A stretch of 7,035 bases of DNA. Source: Minisyncoccota bacterium. Lineage in GTDB: Bacteria; Patescibacteriota; Microgenomatia; UBA1400; PJMF01. How positions within the stretch are numbered: the stretch's first letter is position 1; each line of letters opens with the position of its first letter. This document shows, piece by piece, positions 1 through 5,065 of the stretch. The position numbers and the translations under genes are program-made. The notes under the pieces are model-generated. The model had not been told where the DNA came from. It did no database searches and worked only from the letters and a program-made list of their open reading frames with translations. The DNA is taken from assembly GCA_012799795.1 (NCBI GenBank), contig JAAZKO010000024.1:1-7035 (forward strand), given 5' to 3'.

Positions 1-347
1 AGCCCATTAAATTCTTTAGGATTATGGGAGGCGGTAATCATCGCTCCACCCTTAGTTTTGAATTCATAAGAGGAATAATAAACAATTTGACTCATGCTTA
101 AGCCAATATCGATAGTATCAATACCGCTATCATTTAGGCCCTTAATAAATGCTTGGCTGTAGAGATCGCTATTATGTCGATTATCTCGTCCGACCGCACT
201 TTCTTTAATTCTTCTTTTACTGAGAAAAGTTCCATAGGCTCTGCCCAGGGTATAATAAACATCTTCGTTAAGGTCTTCATCAATTAAACCCCTAATGTCG
301 TAGCCTCGAAAAATATTAGGGTTAATATGATCAACAATTTTATACAT
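1..347 (-). CDS. Phosphomannomutase/phosphoglucomutase, N-terminal part (runs off the left edge)
   Basis: Partial gene; 115 N-terminal codons are visible. Phosphohexomutases of this family (ManB/AlgC type) interconvert hexose 6- and 1-phosphates in the cytoplasm to supply sugar nucleotides for envelope glycans. The protein opens with the family signature IFRGYDIRG (residues 12-20), has a VGRD segment near 52-55, and carries the catalytic loop ITASHNP with the phosphoserine at Ser107, followed by the expected EFNG. The start is ATG at 345-347, supported by a Shine-Dalgarno (AAAGG at 355-359) 7 nt upstream. It lies 31 nt downstream of the holA-like gene and is probably the third gene of the same minus-strand operon. 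The usual TP before the YF(A) strand is replaced here by SQ (SMSQIVYYS, 84-92). Family assignment is firm; phosphomannomutase versus phosphoglucomutase specificity cannot be decided from this fragment. Confidence 0.92.
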   Translation of the reverse strand, partial: MYKIVDHINPNIFRGYDIRGLIDEDLNEDVYYTLGRAYGTFLSKRRIKESAVGRDNRHNSDLYSQAFIKGLNDSGIDTIDIGLSMSQIVYYSSYEFKTKGGAMITASHNPKEFNG

Positions 348-352
348 TTTTT

Positions 353-360
353 CGCCTTTC
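353..360 (-). promoter_or_regulatory. Shine-Dalgarno of the phosphohexomutase gene
   Basis: On the minus strand GAAAGGCG lies just before AAAAAATG; AAAGG is 7 nt from the ATG. It fixes the start at 347. It is the best ribosome-binding site in the window, and it belongs to a gene inside an operon, unlike the promoter-proximal genes, which lack one. Confidence 0.7.
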
Positions 361-378
361 TTGTTTGTTAAGGTTAAT

Positions 379-1077
379 CTACAGAGTTATTAAAAGAAGG
401 TCAAGTTCGCCAGCCAAACTAAGCAAATTTTTTGAGTGTTTAATTTTATTGTCTAAGTTATAGAGTTGCTGATGAAAATTTAATAACTGTTTTAAGGAAA
501 AGGAGTTTTTTTGTTTTTCTAATTTTCCCTTAACAAAAGGATGCATGGCCAAATTAGCACCAGCACTAATAGCAATTAAATCGCTAACTCGTTTAGCAAG
601 CATTACTAAACAAAATTCAGCTGAATCTTGTTCAACTGCATCTTTTAACAGTAGTAATTGCTTTTTCTTGCTTTTAGTTTGAGGACTAAGTTGATCTAAA
701 AATTCCCAGAGAGCCTTACTCATGGGATAGTTATAAATTTGGACTTGATTGTTTTGATTAATTTTTTTTAAATTATTTTTCGTTAATGATTTTTTTTCCC
801 AAAGAATGATCTCTAAAAATTGACTAGCCTTTTGAATGCTTTCAAGATAGCTGGTTCTTTTCTTGCTATGTGCTAGAGAGTGTAGTTCTTCGATAATCAA
901 ACAGTGTTCTTGACCAAAAAGATCTTTAGCAAACAAAACACTTTCTAGTGTTTTTGCATTCATTTTTTTAGCTACTAGAGTAGTTAATCTTTGTCCCTTG
1001 TTTTTGGCACTTTGTTTGAGTTGGAAAAGTTTTTCTCGGGATTTAATTAGATTTTCACCACAAATAATTATTAGCAT
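379..1077 (-). CDS. holA: DNA polymerase III delta subunit-like protein (compact HolA)
   Basis: Likely the clamp-loader delta subunit, which opens the sliding clamp and loads it on primed DNA. The 232-residue protein starts with a short strand MLIIICGEN and an SREKL helix, as in the N-terminal domain of delta where a P-loop would sit in related subunits but is degenerate here. The C-terminal part matches the HolA collar-domain pattern: a helical stretch with AKRVSDLIAI, then HPFVKGKLEKQKNSFS, then LYNLDNKIKHSKNLL near the end. Typical HolA proteins are about 330-340 residues, so this one is about 100 short, mainly in the middle; short delta subunits of this look are common in CPR bacteria. 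It follows the metalloprotease gene by 21 nt and precedes the phosphohexomutase by 31 nt. The ATG at 1075-1077 has only a weak AAAAAG directly before it. Assignment rests on remembered family pattern, not alignment. Confidence 0.7.
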   Translation of the reverse strand: MLIIICGENLIKSREKLFQLKQSAKNKGQRLTTLVAKKMNAKTLESVLFAKDLFGQEHCLIIEELHSLAHSKKRTSYLESIQKASQFLEIILWEKKSLTKNNLKKINQNNQVQIYNYPMSKALWEFLDQLSPQTKSKKKQLLLLKDAVEQDSAEFCLVMLAKRVSDLIAISAGANLAMHPFVKGKLEKQKNSFSLKQLLNFHQQLYNLDNKIKHSKNLLSLAGELDLLLITL

Positions 1078-1111
1078 CTTTTTAATTATATAGCCTTTTT
1101 AATTATATAGT
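1078..1111. repeat. 17-bp tandem duplication between the metalloprotease and holA-like genes
   Basis: Two adjacent copies (1078-1094 and 1095-1111) of ctttttaattatatag plus one variable base (c or t). The outer copy contains the stop codon of the metalloprotease gene (1099-1101) and the inner copy fills the spacer up to the ATG at 1077. On the minus strand each copy contains TATAAT; the inner one (1085-1090) ends exactly 7 nt before the ATG. Confidence 0.9.
1085..1090 (-). promoter_or_regulatory. Possible internal -10 box before the holA-like gene
   Basis: TATAAT on the minus strand, 7 nt upstream of the ATG at 1077, so transcription would start at or next to the start codon. No convincing -35 box is seen at 16-18 bp spacing. 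The same hexamer occurs in the second repeat copy (1102-1107). In such AT-rich spacer DNA a chance match is quite possible. Confidence 0.35.
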
Positions 1112-1758
1112 CTTTTTTTTAGTGCGTTTTTATGTTTTTTATAATCGGGATCATACTTAGCCACTAGTTGCCAGAAATTTTTTGAGTGATTGGCTTCTTG
1201 ACGATGTGCTAACTCATGAATTATCACATAATTAATTATTTCTGGAGGATAATGAACCAATCGCCAATTAAAGTTTAGGTTGCCCTGACTACTACAACTG
1301 CCCCAACGTGATTTTTGCTGACGAATGCCTATTTTTTGATAGTCAATTTTCATCTTTTTTCCTAATATGGCAGTTTTTTGGCTTAAATATTTAGTGGCAG
1401 TGTTTTTTAGAAAACGCTCCAATTTTGTTTGATAAGAACTAGCACTTAACTGCGTAATAATAACTTGTTGATCGTGAATACTGAGACCAGGTCTTTGTTT
1501 TGGGTTAACCTCAACTAAAATTTGATATTTTTCTCCAAAGATGTAAATCTCGTTTTTTTTAATTTTCACTTGGAGTTTTGCCACTTCAGCTTGTTTTCTT
1601 AGTACCCAAGGCTCTTGTTGTTTAAGAAATTTATCGATTAATAAATTTGGATAAAGTTTAGGGGCAGTTACCAAAATTTTTCCTTTTGCATCAATACTAA
1701 TTTTAATAGATCTCGCTTTAGAACTTTTTTTGACTTGATAATTGAAGTTTAAGGACAC
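1099..1758 (-). CDS. YgjP/SprT-like zinc metallopeptidase (DUF45, M48-like)
   Basis: Probable cytoplasmic zinc metalloprotease of the YgjP family, whose physiological substrate is not well established. The 219-residue protein has the family order: an N-terminal beta-rich part (KARSIKISIDAKGKILVTAP, residues 14-33), a middle FLKQQEPWVL helix, then the signature SRWGSCSSQGNLNFNWRL (150-167) and the zinc site HELAHRQEANH, with His181 and His185 as ligands, Glu182 as general base and His191 as the likely third ligand, followed by NFW. Length is normal for the family. Start is GTG at 1756-1758; no later ATG or GTG would keep the N-terminal strand, and the only SD-like bases (TAGGG) sit too close (2 nt). 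It is the first gene of the minus-strand operon with the holA-like gene and phosphohexomutase. No membrane segment is visible. Confidence 0.93.
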   Translation of the reverse strand: MSLNFNYQVKKSSKARSIKISIDAKGKILVTAPKLYPNLLIDKFLKQQEPWVLRKQAEVAKLQVKIKKNEIYIFGEKYQILVEVNPKQRPGLSIHDQQVIITQLSASSYQTKLERFLKNTATKYLSQKTAILGKKMKIDYQKIGIRQQKSRWGSCSSQGNLNFNWRLVHYPPEIINYVIIHELAHRQEANHSKNFWQLVAKYDPDYKKHKNALKKRLYN

Positions 1759-1764
1759 AACCCT

Positions 1765-1792
1765 AGCTTAAGAAAAAATCAATTAAAGTCAA
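1765..1792 (-). promoter_or_regulatory. Candidate promoter of the metalloprotease-holA-phosphohexomutase operon
   Basis: TTGACT (1787-1792) on the minus strand, 16 bp from a weak -10 (TAAGCT, 1765-1770). Transcription would begin at or beside the GTG at 1758, giving a leaderless mRNA. The -35 box is good, the -10 box poor. Confidence 0.4.
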
Positions 1793-1813
1793 TGAGATAT
1801 TATTTTTTGGGGT

Positions 1814-1842
1814 TTTTCTAATCTGTATAGATCAGTTATAAT
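1814..1842 (+). promoter_or_regulatory. Promoter of tRNA-Leu
   Basis: A perfect TATAAT at 1837-1842, with only a T-rich, poorly matching -35 region near 1814-1819. The expected start near 1849 leaves about 30 nt of 5' leader, containing a short palindromic CCTTTTTAAAGG (1852-1863), to be removed by RNase P. A small inverted repeat ATCT-GTAT-AGAT lies at 1821-1832 between the boxes; I have no evidence that it is an operator. Confidence 0.5.
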
Positions 1843-1878
1843 AATCAGCTTCCTTTTTAAAGGAATTTTAAAAAAAGA

Positions 1879-1959
1879 GCCGAAGTGGCGGAATGGTAGA
1901 CGCGCACGGTTTAGGACCGTGTGAGGCAACTCATGGAGGTTCGATTCCTCTCTTCGGCA
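1879..1959 (+). tRNA. tRNA-Leu (anticodon UAG)
   Basis: Class II tRNA of 81 nt. The acceptor stem GCCGAAG (1879-1885) pairs with CTTCGGC (1952-1958), discriminator A1959. Anticodon stem CACGG/CCGTG (1905-1909 with 1917-1921) holds the loop TTTAGGA with anticodon TAG at 1912-1914, reading CUA and other CUN codons. The long variable arm TGAG-GCAA-CTCA (1922-1933) and discriminator A are the leucine identity features. T arm GGAGG/CCTCT (1935-1951) with loop TTCGATT. The 3' CCA is not encoded. Confidence 0.97.
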
Positions 1960-1970
1960 CATTAATCCAC

Positions 1971-2001
1971 AAAAAAACCCGCTGAAATAAGCGGGGTTTT
2001 T
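1971..2001. terminator. Bidirectional intrinsic terminator
   Basis: The stem CCCGCT (1978-1983) pairs with AGCGGG (1990-1995) around the loop GAAATA, flanked by seven A on the left and five T on the right. On the plus strand it ends tRNA-Leu transcripts; on the minus strand the hairpin is followed by a run of seven T and ends the candidate small RNA, or read-through from the lysozyme-like gene. Confidence 0.9.
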
Positions 2002-2044
2002 CGAGCTCAGAACGTAATCCCGGTGAGGAAGAACCTTCTGAGAT
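1971..2044 (-). ncRNA. Candidate small RNA, about 74 nt, two hairpins
   Basis: A free-standing transcription unit without a reading frame. A consensus promoter (2051-2083) predicts a start near 2044. The RNA would open with CUCAGAA (2042-2036) pairing perfectly with UUCUGAG (2012-2006); nested inside, GGU (2035-2033) pairs with ACC (2024-2022) and presents the pyrimidine loop UCUUCCUC (2032-2025). A GGGAUUACG segment (2021-2013) is left unpaired on the 3' side of the large hairpin. After a short linker the terminator hairpin and seven U close the RNA. The exposed CCUC-containing loop is complementary to GAGG-type purine stretches such as Shine-Dalgarno sites, which would suit an antisense regulator; that role is inference. 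It does not resemble 6S RNA, tmRNA, SRP RNA or RNase P RNA. It could also be a 3' UTR structure of the lysozyme-like gene, but the strong promoter argues for an independent RNA. Confidence 0.6.
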
Positions 2045-2050
2045 GATGCT

Positions 2051-2083
2051 ATTATAACAAAAACTATAAGGATGTCAAGTCAA
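2051..2083 (-). promoter_or_regulatory. Very strong consensus promoter of the candidate small RNA
   Basis: On the minus strand: TTGACA (2073-2078), 16 bp spacer, TATAAT (2051-2056), the latter preceded by TG one base upstream (TGTTATAAT), so both hexamers are perfect and an extended -10 is present. A second overlapping hexamer TTGACT lies at 2078-2083. It is the best promoter in the window and no protein gene lies downstream of it. Confidence 0.8.
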
Positions 2084-2129
2084 GCGAAACAGAATAATAA
2101 TTTATGGAAAAAGCAATAATTTTTAATTA

Positions 2130-2819
2130 TTAATTTGCGTATTCTAGGACATTGCTATTAATTTTTTCACTCCGTCCTAAATCGCGATCGTCGTAACGAA
2201 TTTCAGCCATCCACTGATTGACTGAATTTGCCCAAGAACCATTACTTGAGGGGGTATATTTACTTTCGATCAAGTCCACTGTATCTAAACCTTGATCAAT
2301 GTAATTTTGTTTCAACTCACGAGCAGCTCGTTCAAAACCTGCAGCATAATCTTCAAAGTCTAGGGTGCCGCGACTATGAATGCCAAAACCCAAACAATTA
2401 TTTGGCGCTTGAGAATTGGTTACTCGACAAAGATTGGATTCTTGCATGGCAATGGCTGGTAATAGACGAAAATCTAAACCGTGACGGTCAGCAATTTCTA
2501 CTAATTTTTGACCATAATAGTCATGGGGAGTCATTGGTGAGCTGTGTCGCTCTAAAAATTTAGCAATCAGTTCTGCTCGAGCGTCTTCGCTTTCTACAAT
2601 GCTTAATACCCTTTGTCCAGCAGAATCCATATTGTTTAATTGGTGATCTTCTAAAATCTGACTGAGTACTAACTGCTCATTGTCACCTTCTTCCTTTTGA
2701 AAAAGGTAGTTATAAGCGACGCTAGCCACAATAATCACGGCAGTACTAAAAGATATCCAAGCCAGACTAGAAAATAATTGAAAAAAAATGTTGTTTTTTT
2801 TCTCTTTATTTTTATTCAT
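2130..2819 (-). CDS. Membrane-anchored lysozyme-like (GH73-type glucosaminidase-like) protein
   Basis: Probable cell-wall hydrolase facing outward. A Lys/Asn-rich N-terminus (1-10) is followed by one hydrophobic segment (about 12-40), which looks like a signal anchor, then an acidic linker (41-85) and a lysozyme-fold domain from about 86. Within it, FLERHSSPM (88-96) and YGQKLVEIADRHGLD lead to LLPAIAMQESNLC, where Glu127 is the likely catalytic acid; then NCLGFGIHS (141-149), DFEDYAAGFERAARELK, and the C-terminal YTPSSNGSWANSVNQWM motif typical of endo-beta-N-acetylglucosaminidase-like proteins of CPR bacteria. Cys131 and Cys142 could form a disulfide. Length 229. Start is the ATG at 2819, at the end of a triple 11-bp repeat. 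It is divergent from the glycoside hydrolase gene. Fold assignment is fairly sure; the bond cleaved is not known. Confidence 0.78.
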   Translation of the reverse strand: MNKNKEKKNNIFFQLFSSLAWISFSTAVIIVASVAYNYLFQKEEGDNEQLVLSQILEDHQLNNMDSAGQRVLSIVESEDARAELIAKFLERHSSPMTPHDYYGQKLVEIADRHGLDFRLLPAIAMQESNLCRVTNSQAPNNCLGFGIHSRGTLDFEDYAAGFERAARELKQNYIDQGLDTVDLIESKYTPSSNGSWANSVNQWMAEIRYDDRDLGRSEKINSNVLEYAN

Positions 2820-2845
2820 ACTCTATTCACACTCTATTCATACCT
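2813..2845. repeat. Three tandem copies of an 11-bp unit over the start codon of the lysozyme-like gene
   Basis: Plus-strand units tattcatactc (2813-2823), tattcacactc (2824-2834) and tattcatacct (2835-2845). On the minus strand each contains an ATG or GTG followed by AATA. The outer two open 4-codon mini-frames ending in TGA, and each TGA overlaps the next start (GTGA, then ATGA), the last being the real start at 2819. Confidence 0.9.
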
Positions 2846-2853
2846 ACCCAACC

Positions 2854-2882
2854 ATCATATACTAGTAAATTGACTTTAACAA
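2854..2882 (-). promoter_or_regulatory. Promoter of the lysozyme-like gene
   Basis: TTGTTA (2877-2882), 17 bp spacer, TATGAT (2854-2859) on the minus strand. The predicted start near 2847 gives a leader of about 28 nt that contains the 11-bp repeats. It interleaves with the divergent promoter of the glycoside hydrolase gene, whose -35 box lies inside this spacer. Confidence 0.55.
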
Positions 2883-2898
2883 GAATTTTTGCTAGAAT
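2870..2898 (+). promoter_or_regulatory. Promoter of the secreted glycoside hydrolase gene
   Basis: TTGACT (2870-2875), exactly 17 bp spacer, TAGAAT (2893-2898) with an extended -10 TGC (2890-2892). The predicted start near 2905 leaves about 6 nt (taaata-like) before the ATG at 2911, with no room for a Shine-Dalgarno. Confidence 0.75.
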
Positions 2899-2910
2899 AA
2901 TGTAAATAAA

Positions 2911-3894
2911 ATGTTGAAATATCAATCTAAATTGTTGTTTATTCTTTTAAGCCTATTTTTCTATTTTTCTAGTAGCAAAGAGCTTTGTGCTGCAGGCGAA
3001 GTGATGGGAATGCACATTCTTCAACCGGAAGAAATAACTAAAGTTAGAAAGATCTTTGAAGACGATGTGTGGCGCTATATAACCATTCCCTTAACAATTG
3101 ATGACACTCAGGATTGGCGACGTTGGCAAATTTTTTTTAATGAAGCTCATCGAGAAAAGCTTATCCCTATTATTCGTTTGGCTACTCGCTATGATCAAGA
3201 AAAAGATTGTTGGACCATTCCCAACCGCAAGGAAATTGTTAGCTTAGTTAGTTTTTTGTCCAGCTTAAATTGGTATCAAGAAGAAAAATTAGTGATTGTT
3301 TTTAACGAAGTCAATCACGCTAATGAATGGGGTGGTAAAATTGATCCTTTTGCTTACACTCACATCTTAAAATTTACTAGTAATTGGTTGCGAAGTGAGA
3401 GTTTAAACTTTAAAATCCTACCTGCGGCTATGGATTTAGCAGCAGCCAATGCTTTTCCCAGTATGGAAGCTTTTAATTATATTGAAAGCATGTATCGAAT
3501 TGACTCTGAAATTTTTGATTATATAGATTATTGGAATTCTCATTCTTATCCCAACCCGGGTTTTTCTGCGTCGCCAAGAAACAGTGGGCAAAATTCGTTA
3601 AGGGGTTTTAATTACGAATTAAATTATCTAAAAGAAAAAACTGCTCGTGATTTTCAAGTATTTATTACCGAGACTGGCTGGATGTCTCATTATTTAATTA
3701 ATTATTATTTAAGTGATTATTATTTATATGCTTTGGAAAATGTCTGGAACGATGAACGTATTTTAGCTGTCACTCCTTTTGTGATGAAAGGAGATCCGGG
3801 ACCTTTTAGCAGTTTTAGTTTTTTAGATCTTGAAGAAAAACCAACCATTCACACTTATGCTCTAAAAAGAGCTTTAAAAAAAATATCGCCTTGA
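2911..3894 (+). CDS. Secreted clan GH-A glycoside hydrolase-like protein, specificity unknown
   Basis: Probable exported TIM-barrel glycosidase. Residues 1-28 look like a signal peptide: Lys3/Lys7, a hydrophobic core (LLFILLSLFFYF), and CAA before Gly29. The rest reads as a single (beta/alpha)8 domain: MGMHI near 32-36 (strand 1), IPIIRLATRYD (85-95), and LVIVFNEVN with the Asn132-Glu133 pair typical of the clan GH-A acid/base on strand 4. DYWNSHSYPNPG (206-217) supplies the aromatic/His residues of strand 6, and FITETGW contains Glu254, the likely nucleophile on strand 7. ILAVTPFVMKGDPG (284-297) is strand 8. The length of 327 residues suits one catalytic domain without binding modules. I cannot place it in a numbered GH family. 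It is divergent from a lysozyme-like gene, so a wall or surface-glycan substrate is plausible. Cys26 is not in a lipobox. Confidence 0.75.
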   Translation: MLKYQSKLLFILLSLFFYFSSSKELCAAGEVMGMHILQPEEITKVRKIFEDDVWRYITIPLTIDDTQDWRRWQIFFNEAHREKLIPIIRLATRYDQEKDCWTIPNRKEIVSLVSFLSSLNWYQEEKLVIVFNEVNHANEWGGKIDPFAYTHILKFTSNWLRSESLNFKILPAAMDLAAANAFPSMEAFNYIESMYRIDSEIFDYIDYWNSHSYPNPGFSASPRNSGQNSLRGFNYELNYLKEKTARDFQVFITETGWMSHYLINYYLSDYYLYALENVWNDERILAVTPFVMKGDPGPFSSFSFLDLEEKPTIHTYALKRALKKISP

Positions 3895-3919
3895 TTTGCC
3901 TAGACAATCATTTAAAATG

Positions 3920-3937
3920 TTAACTAGCTTCAGTTAA
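3920..3937. other. Small AT-rich hairpin between the glycoside hydrolase gene and tRNA-Gly
   Basis: TTAACT (3920-3925) and AGTTAA (3932-3937) form a perfect 6-bp stem around the loop AGCTTC, followed by agtctttattt. It could be a weak terminator for the hydrolase mRNA or simply part of the leader if tRNA-Gly is co-transcribed. No convincing separate promoter for tRNA-Gly is visible in the 61-bp gap. Confidence 0.3.
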
Positions 3938-3955
3938 AGTCTTTATTTAATTAAT

Positions 3956-4026
3956 GCGGGCGTAGTACATCGGTAGTATATCTCCCTTCCAAGGAGAAGA
4001 GGCCAGTTCGATTCTGGTCGCCCGCT
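3956..4026 (+). tRNA. tRNA-Gly (anticodon UCC)
   Basis: 71 nt. The acceptor stem GCGGGCG (3956-3962) pairs with CGCCCGC (4019-4025); discriminator U4026 is the usual bacterial glycine identity base. D stem 3965-3968 with 3976-3979. Anticodon stem TCTCC/GGAGA (3981-3985 with 3993-3997) with loop CTTCCAA, anticodon TCC at 3988-3990, reading GGA/GGG. T stem GCCAG/CTGGT with loop TTCGATT. The 3' CCA is not encoded. The following gene's -35 box begins 10 nt after its end. Confidence 0.97.
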
Positions 4027-4035
4027 CATCTTCTC

Positions 4036-4065
4036 TTGATTAGTGCCTAGTTTTTCTGCTTTAAT
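4036..4065 (+). promoter_or_regulatory. Promoter of the antiporter gene (leaderless)
   Basis: TTGATT (4036-4041), 18 bp spacer, TTTAAT (4060-4065) with extended -10 TGC (4057-4059). The start is predicted at about 4072-4073, that is, at the GTG start codon itself. Confidence 0.65.
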
Positions 4066-4072
4066 GTAATTA

Positions 4073-5035
4073 GTGACAAATTTTTTATTATTTTTTTTAG
4101 CGATATTTTTACTGTGGTTGGGGGCTGAAGCAGTTACTAAGGCGGCAATTAAAATTGCCAAATCATTAGCCCTATCTGAAAGTTTTATTGGTTTGACCAT
4201 AGTGGCTGTTGGCACTAGTTTTCCTGAAATTGTTATTTCTATAACCGGAGCAATCCAAAACTTACGCGGTGAGGAGACCAGTCAAATAGTAATTGGCAAT
4301 GTAATTGGATCGGGAATGGCCAATTTGGCCTTAATTTTGGGCATTTTAGGAATTTTTAAAGTAATTAAATTAAAAAAGACAGAATTATTGTTAGATATGT
4401 TAATGCTGGTAATGTCGACCAGCATTTTTTACTTAGTCAGTCAAGATGGCTTGATCACTGCTCAGGATGGCATATTATTAATTCTTTTTTACCTCATCTA
4501 CTTACTCTTTTTAAATAGACAAAATTTTAAAAAACAATTGCTTTTCTTTAAGCAGAAAAAATTTAAAAAGAAAAAACTTAAAAAAATTAAACTCGCTTAT
4601 CTGCTTCAGTTAATTTTTGGCTTAATCATTTTGACTAAGGCTTCACAAATGGTTCTTAATAATGGGGTGATTATTGCAGAAAATTTGGGAATTAATGAAA
4701 TGTTGGTGGGTATTTTATTGCTTGGTTTGGGTAGCAGTTTACCGGAATTAATGGTGTCGATCAATGCCGCGCTTAAGGGATCTGTAGATCTCTCGTTAAA
4801 CAATTTAATTGGCAGTAATATTCTCAATGTTTTTCTAGCTCTAGGAGTTAGCAGCACCATTAGTACCTGGGAAGTTAGTCGCCAAGTAGTGTCTTTTGAC
4901 ATACCCTATTTACTATTCACTTCAATTGTTGCGGTTTTGTTTTTGTTAAGTAAAAATAAATTTGAACGCAATGAATCATTACTGATGATTGCTTTATATT
5001 TAATTTTCATTGCTTTAAAGATATCTGGTTTTTAA
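4073..5035 (+). CDS. Sodium/calcium antiporter, CaCA family (YrbG-like)
   Basis: Inner-membrane cation/Ca2+ exchanger that would expel calcium using a sodium or proton gradient. The 320-residue protein has the two inverted repeats of the family. Repeat 1 has GLTIVAVGTSFPEIVISI (40-57) with ion-binding Glu52 and then GNVIGSGMANLALILG (75-90). Repeat 2 has VGILLLGLGSSLPELMVSI (212-230) with Glu225 and LNNLIGSNILNVFLALG (242-258). About ten hydrophobic segments are present. A very basic loop, about 148-173 with many Lys/Phe, separates the halves and should be cytoplasmic. Start is GTG at 4073; it puts WLGAEA of helix 1 at the normal distance, and the upstream ATG at 4064 is followed directly by TAA. 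No Shine-Dalgarno is present. It stands alone between tRNA-Gly and epmA, 30 bp before the latter. Ion specificity is inferred from the family. Confidence 0.93.
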   Translation: MTNFLLFFLAIFLLWLGAEAVTKAAIKIAKSLALSESFIGLTIVAVGTSFPEIVISITGAIQNLRGEETSQIVIGNVIGSGMANLALILGILGIFKVIKLKKTELLLDMLMLVMSTSIFYLVSQDGLITAQDGILLILFYLIYLLFLNRQNFKKQLLFFKQKKFKKKKLKKIKLAYLLQLIFGLIILTKASQMVLNNGVIIAENLGINEMLVGILLLGLGSSLPELMVSINAALKGSVDLSLNNLIGSNILNVFLALGVSSTISTWEVSRQVVSFDIPYLLFTSIVAVLFLLSKNKFERNESLLMIALYLIFIALKISGF

Positions 5036-5047
5036 CCCTTTACGTAA

Positions 5048-5053
5048 TATAAT
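5048..5053 (+). promoter_or_regulatory. -10 box of epmA
   Basis: Perfect TATAAT 12 nt before the ATG at 5066, predicting a leader of about 5 nt. The -35 region (CTGGTT near 5025) is poor and lies inside the 3' end of the antiporter gene. No Shine-Dalgarno precedes the ATG. Confidence 0.5.
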
Positions 5054-5065
5054 ATCCTTTGACTT

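Noticed and set aside
1971..2044. Identity of the candidate small RNA as SRP RNA, 6S RNA or a T-box leader
   Set aside because: The GGAA-capped SRP helix 8 with its internal loops is absent, it is far too short for 6S RNA, and no T-box sequence or downstream aminoacyl-tRNA synthetase gene is present on that strand.
2228..2563. Plus-strand open frame of 111 codons opposite the lysozyme-like gene
   Set aside because: It lies wholly antisense to a gene with recognisable domain motifs, has no promoter or ribosome-binding site, and its translation resembles no family.
2911..2997. A lipoprotein signal peptide with Cys26 in the glycoside hydrolase
   Set aside because: The residues before the cysteine (KEL) do not form a lipobox; a CAA-type signal peptidase I site fits better.
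3943..4215. Minus-strand open frame across tRNA-Gly and the antiporter start
   Set aside because: It overlaps a complete tRNA gene and the first antiporter helix; its residues mirror those sequences.
4606..4902. Minus-strand open frame inside the antiporter gene
   Set aside because: Shadow of the conserved second CaCA repeat; no signals for expression.
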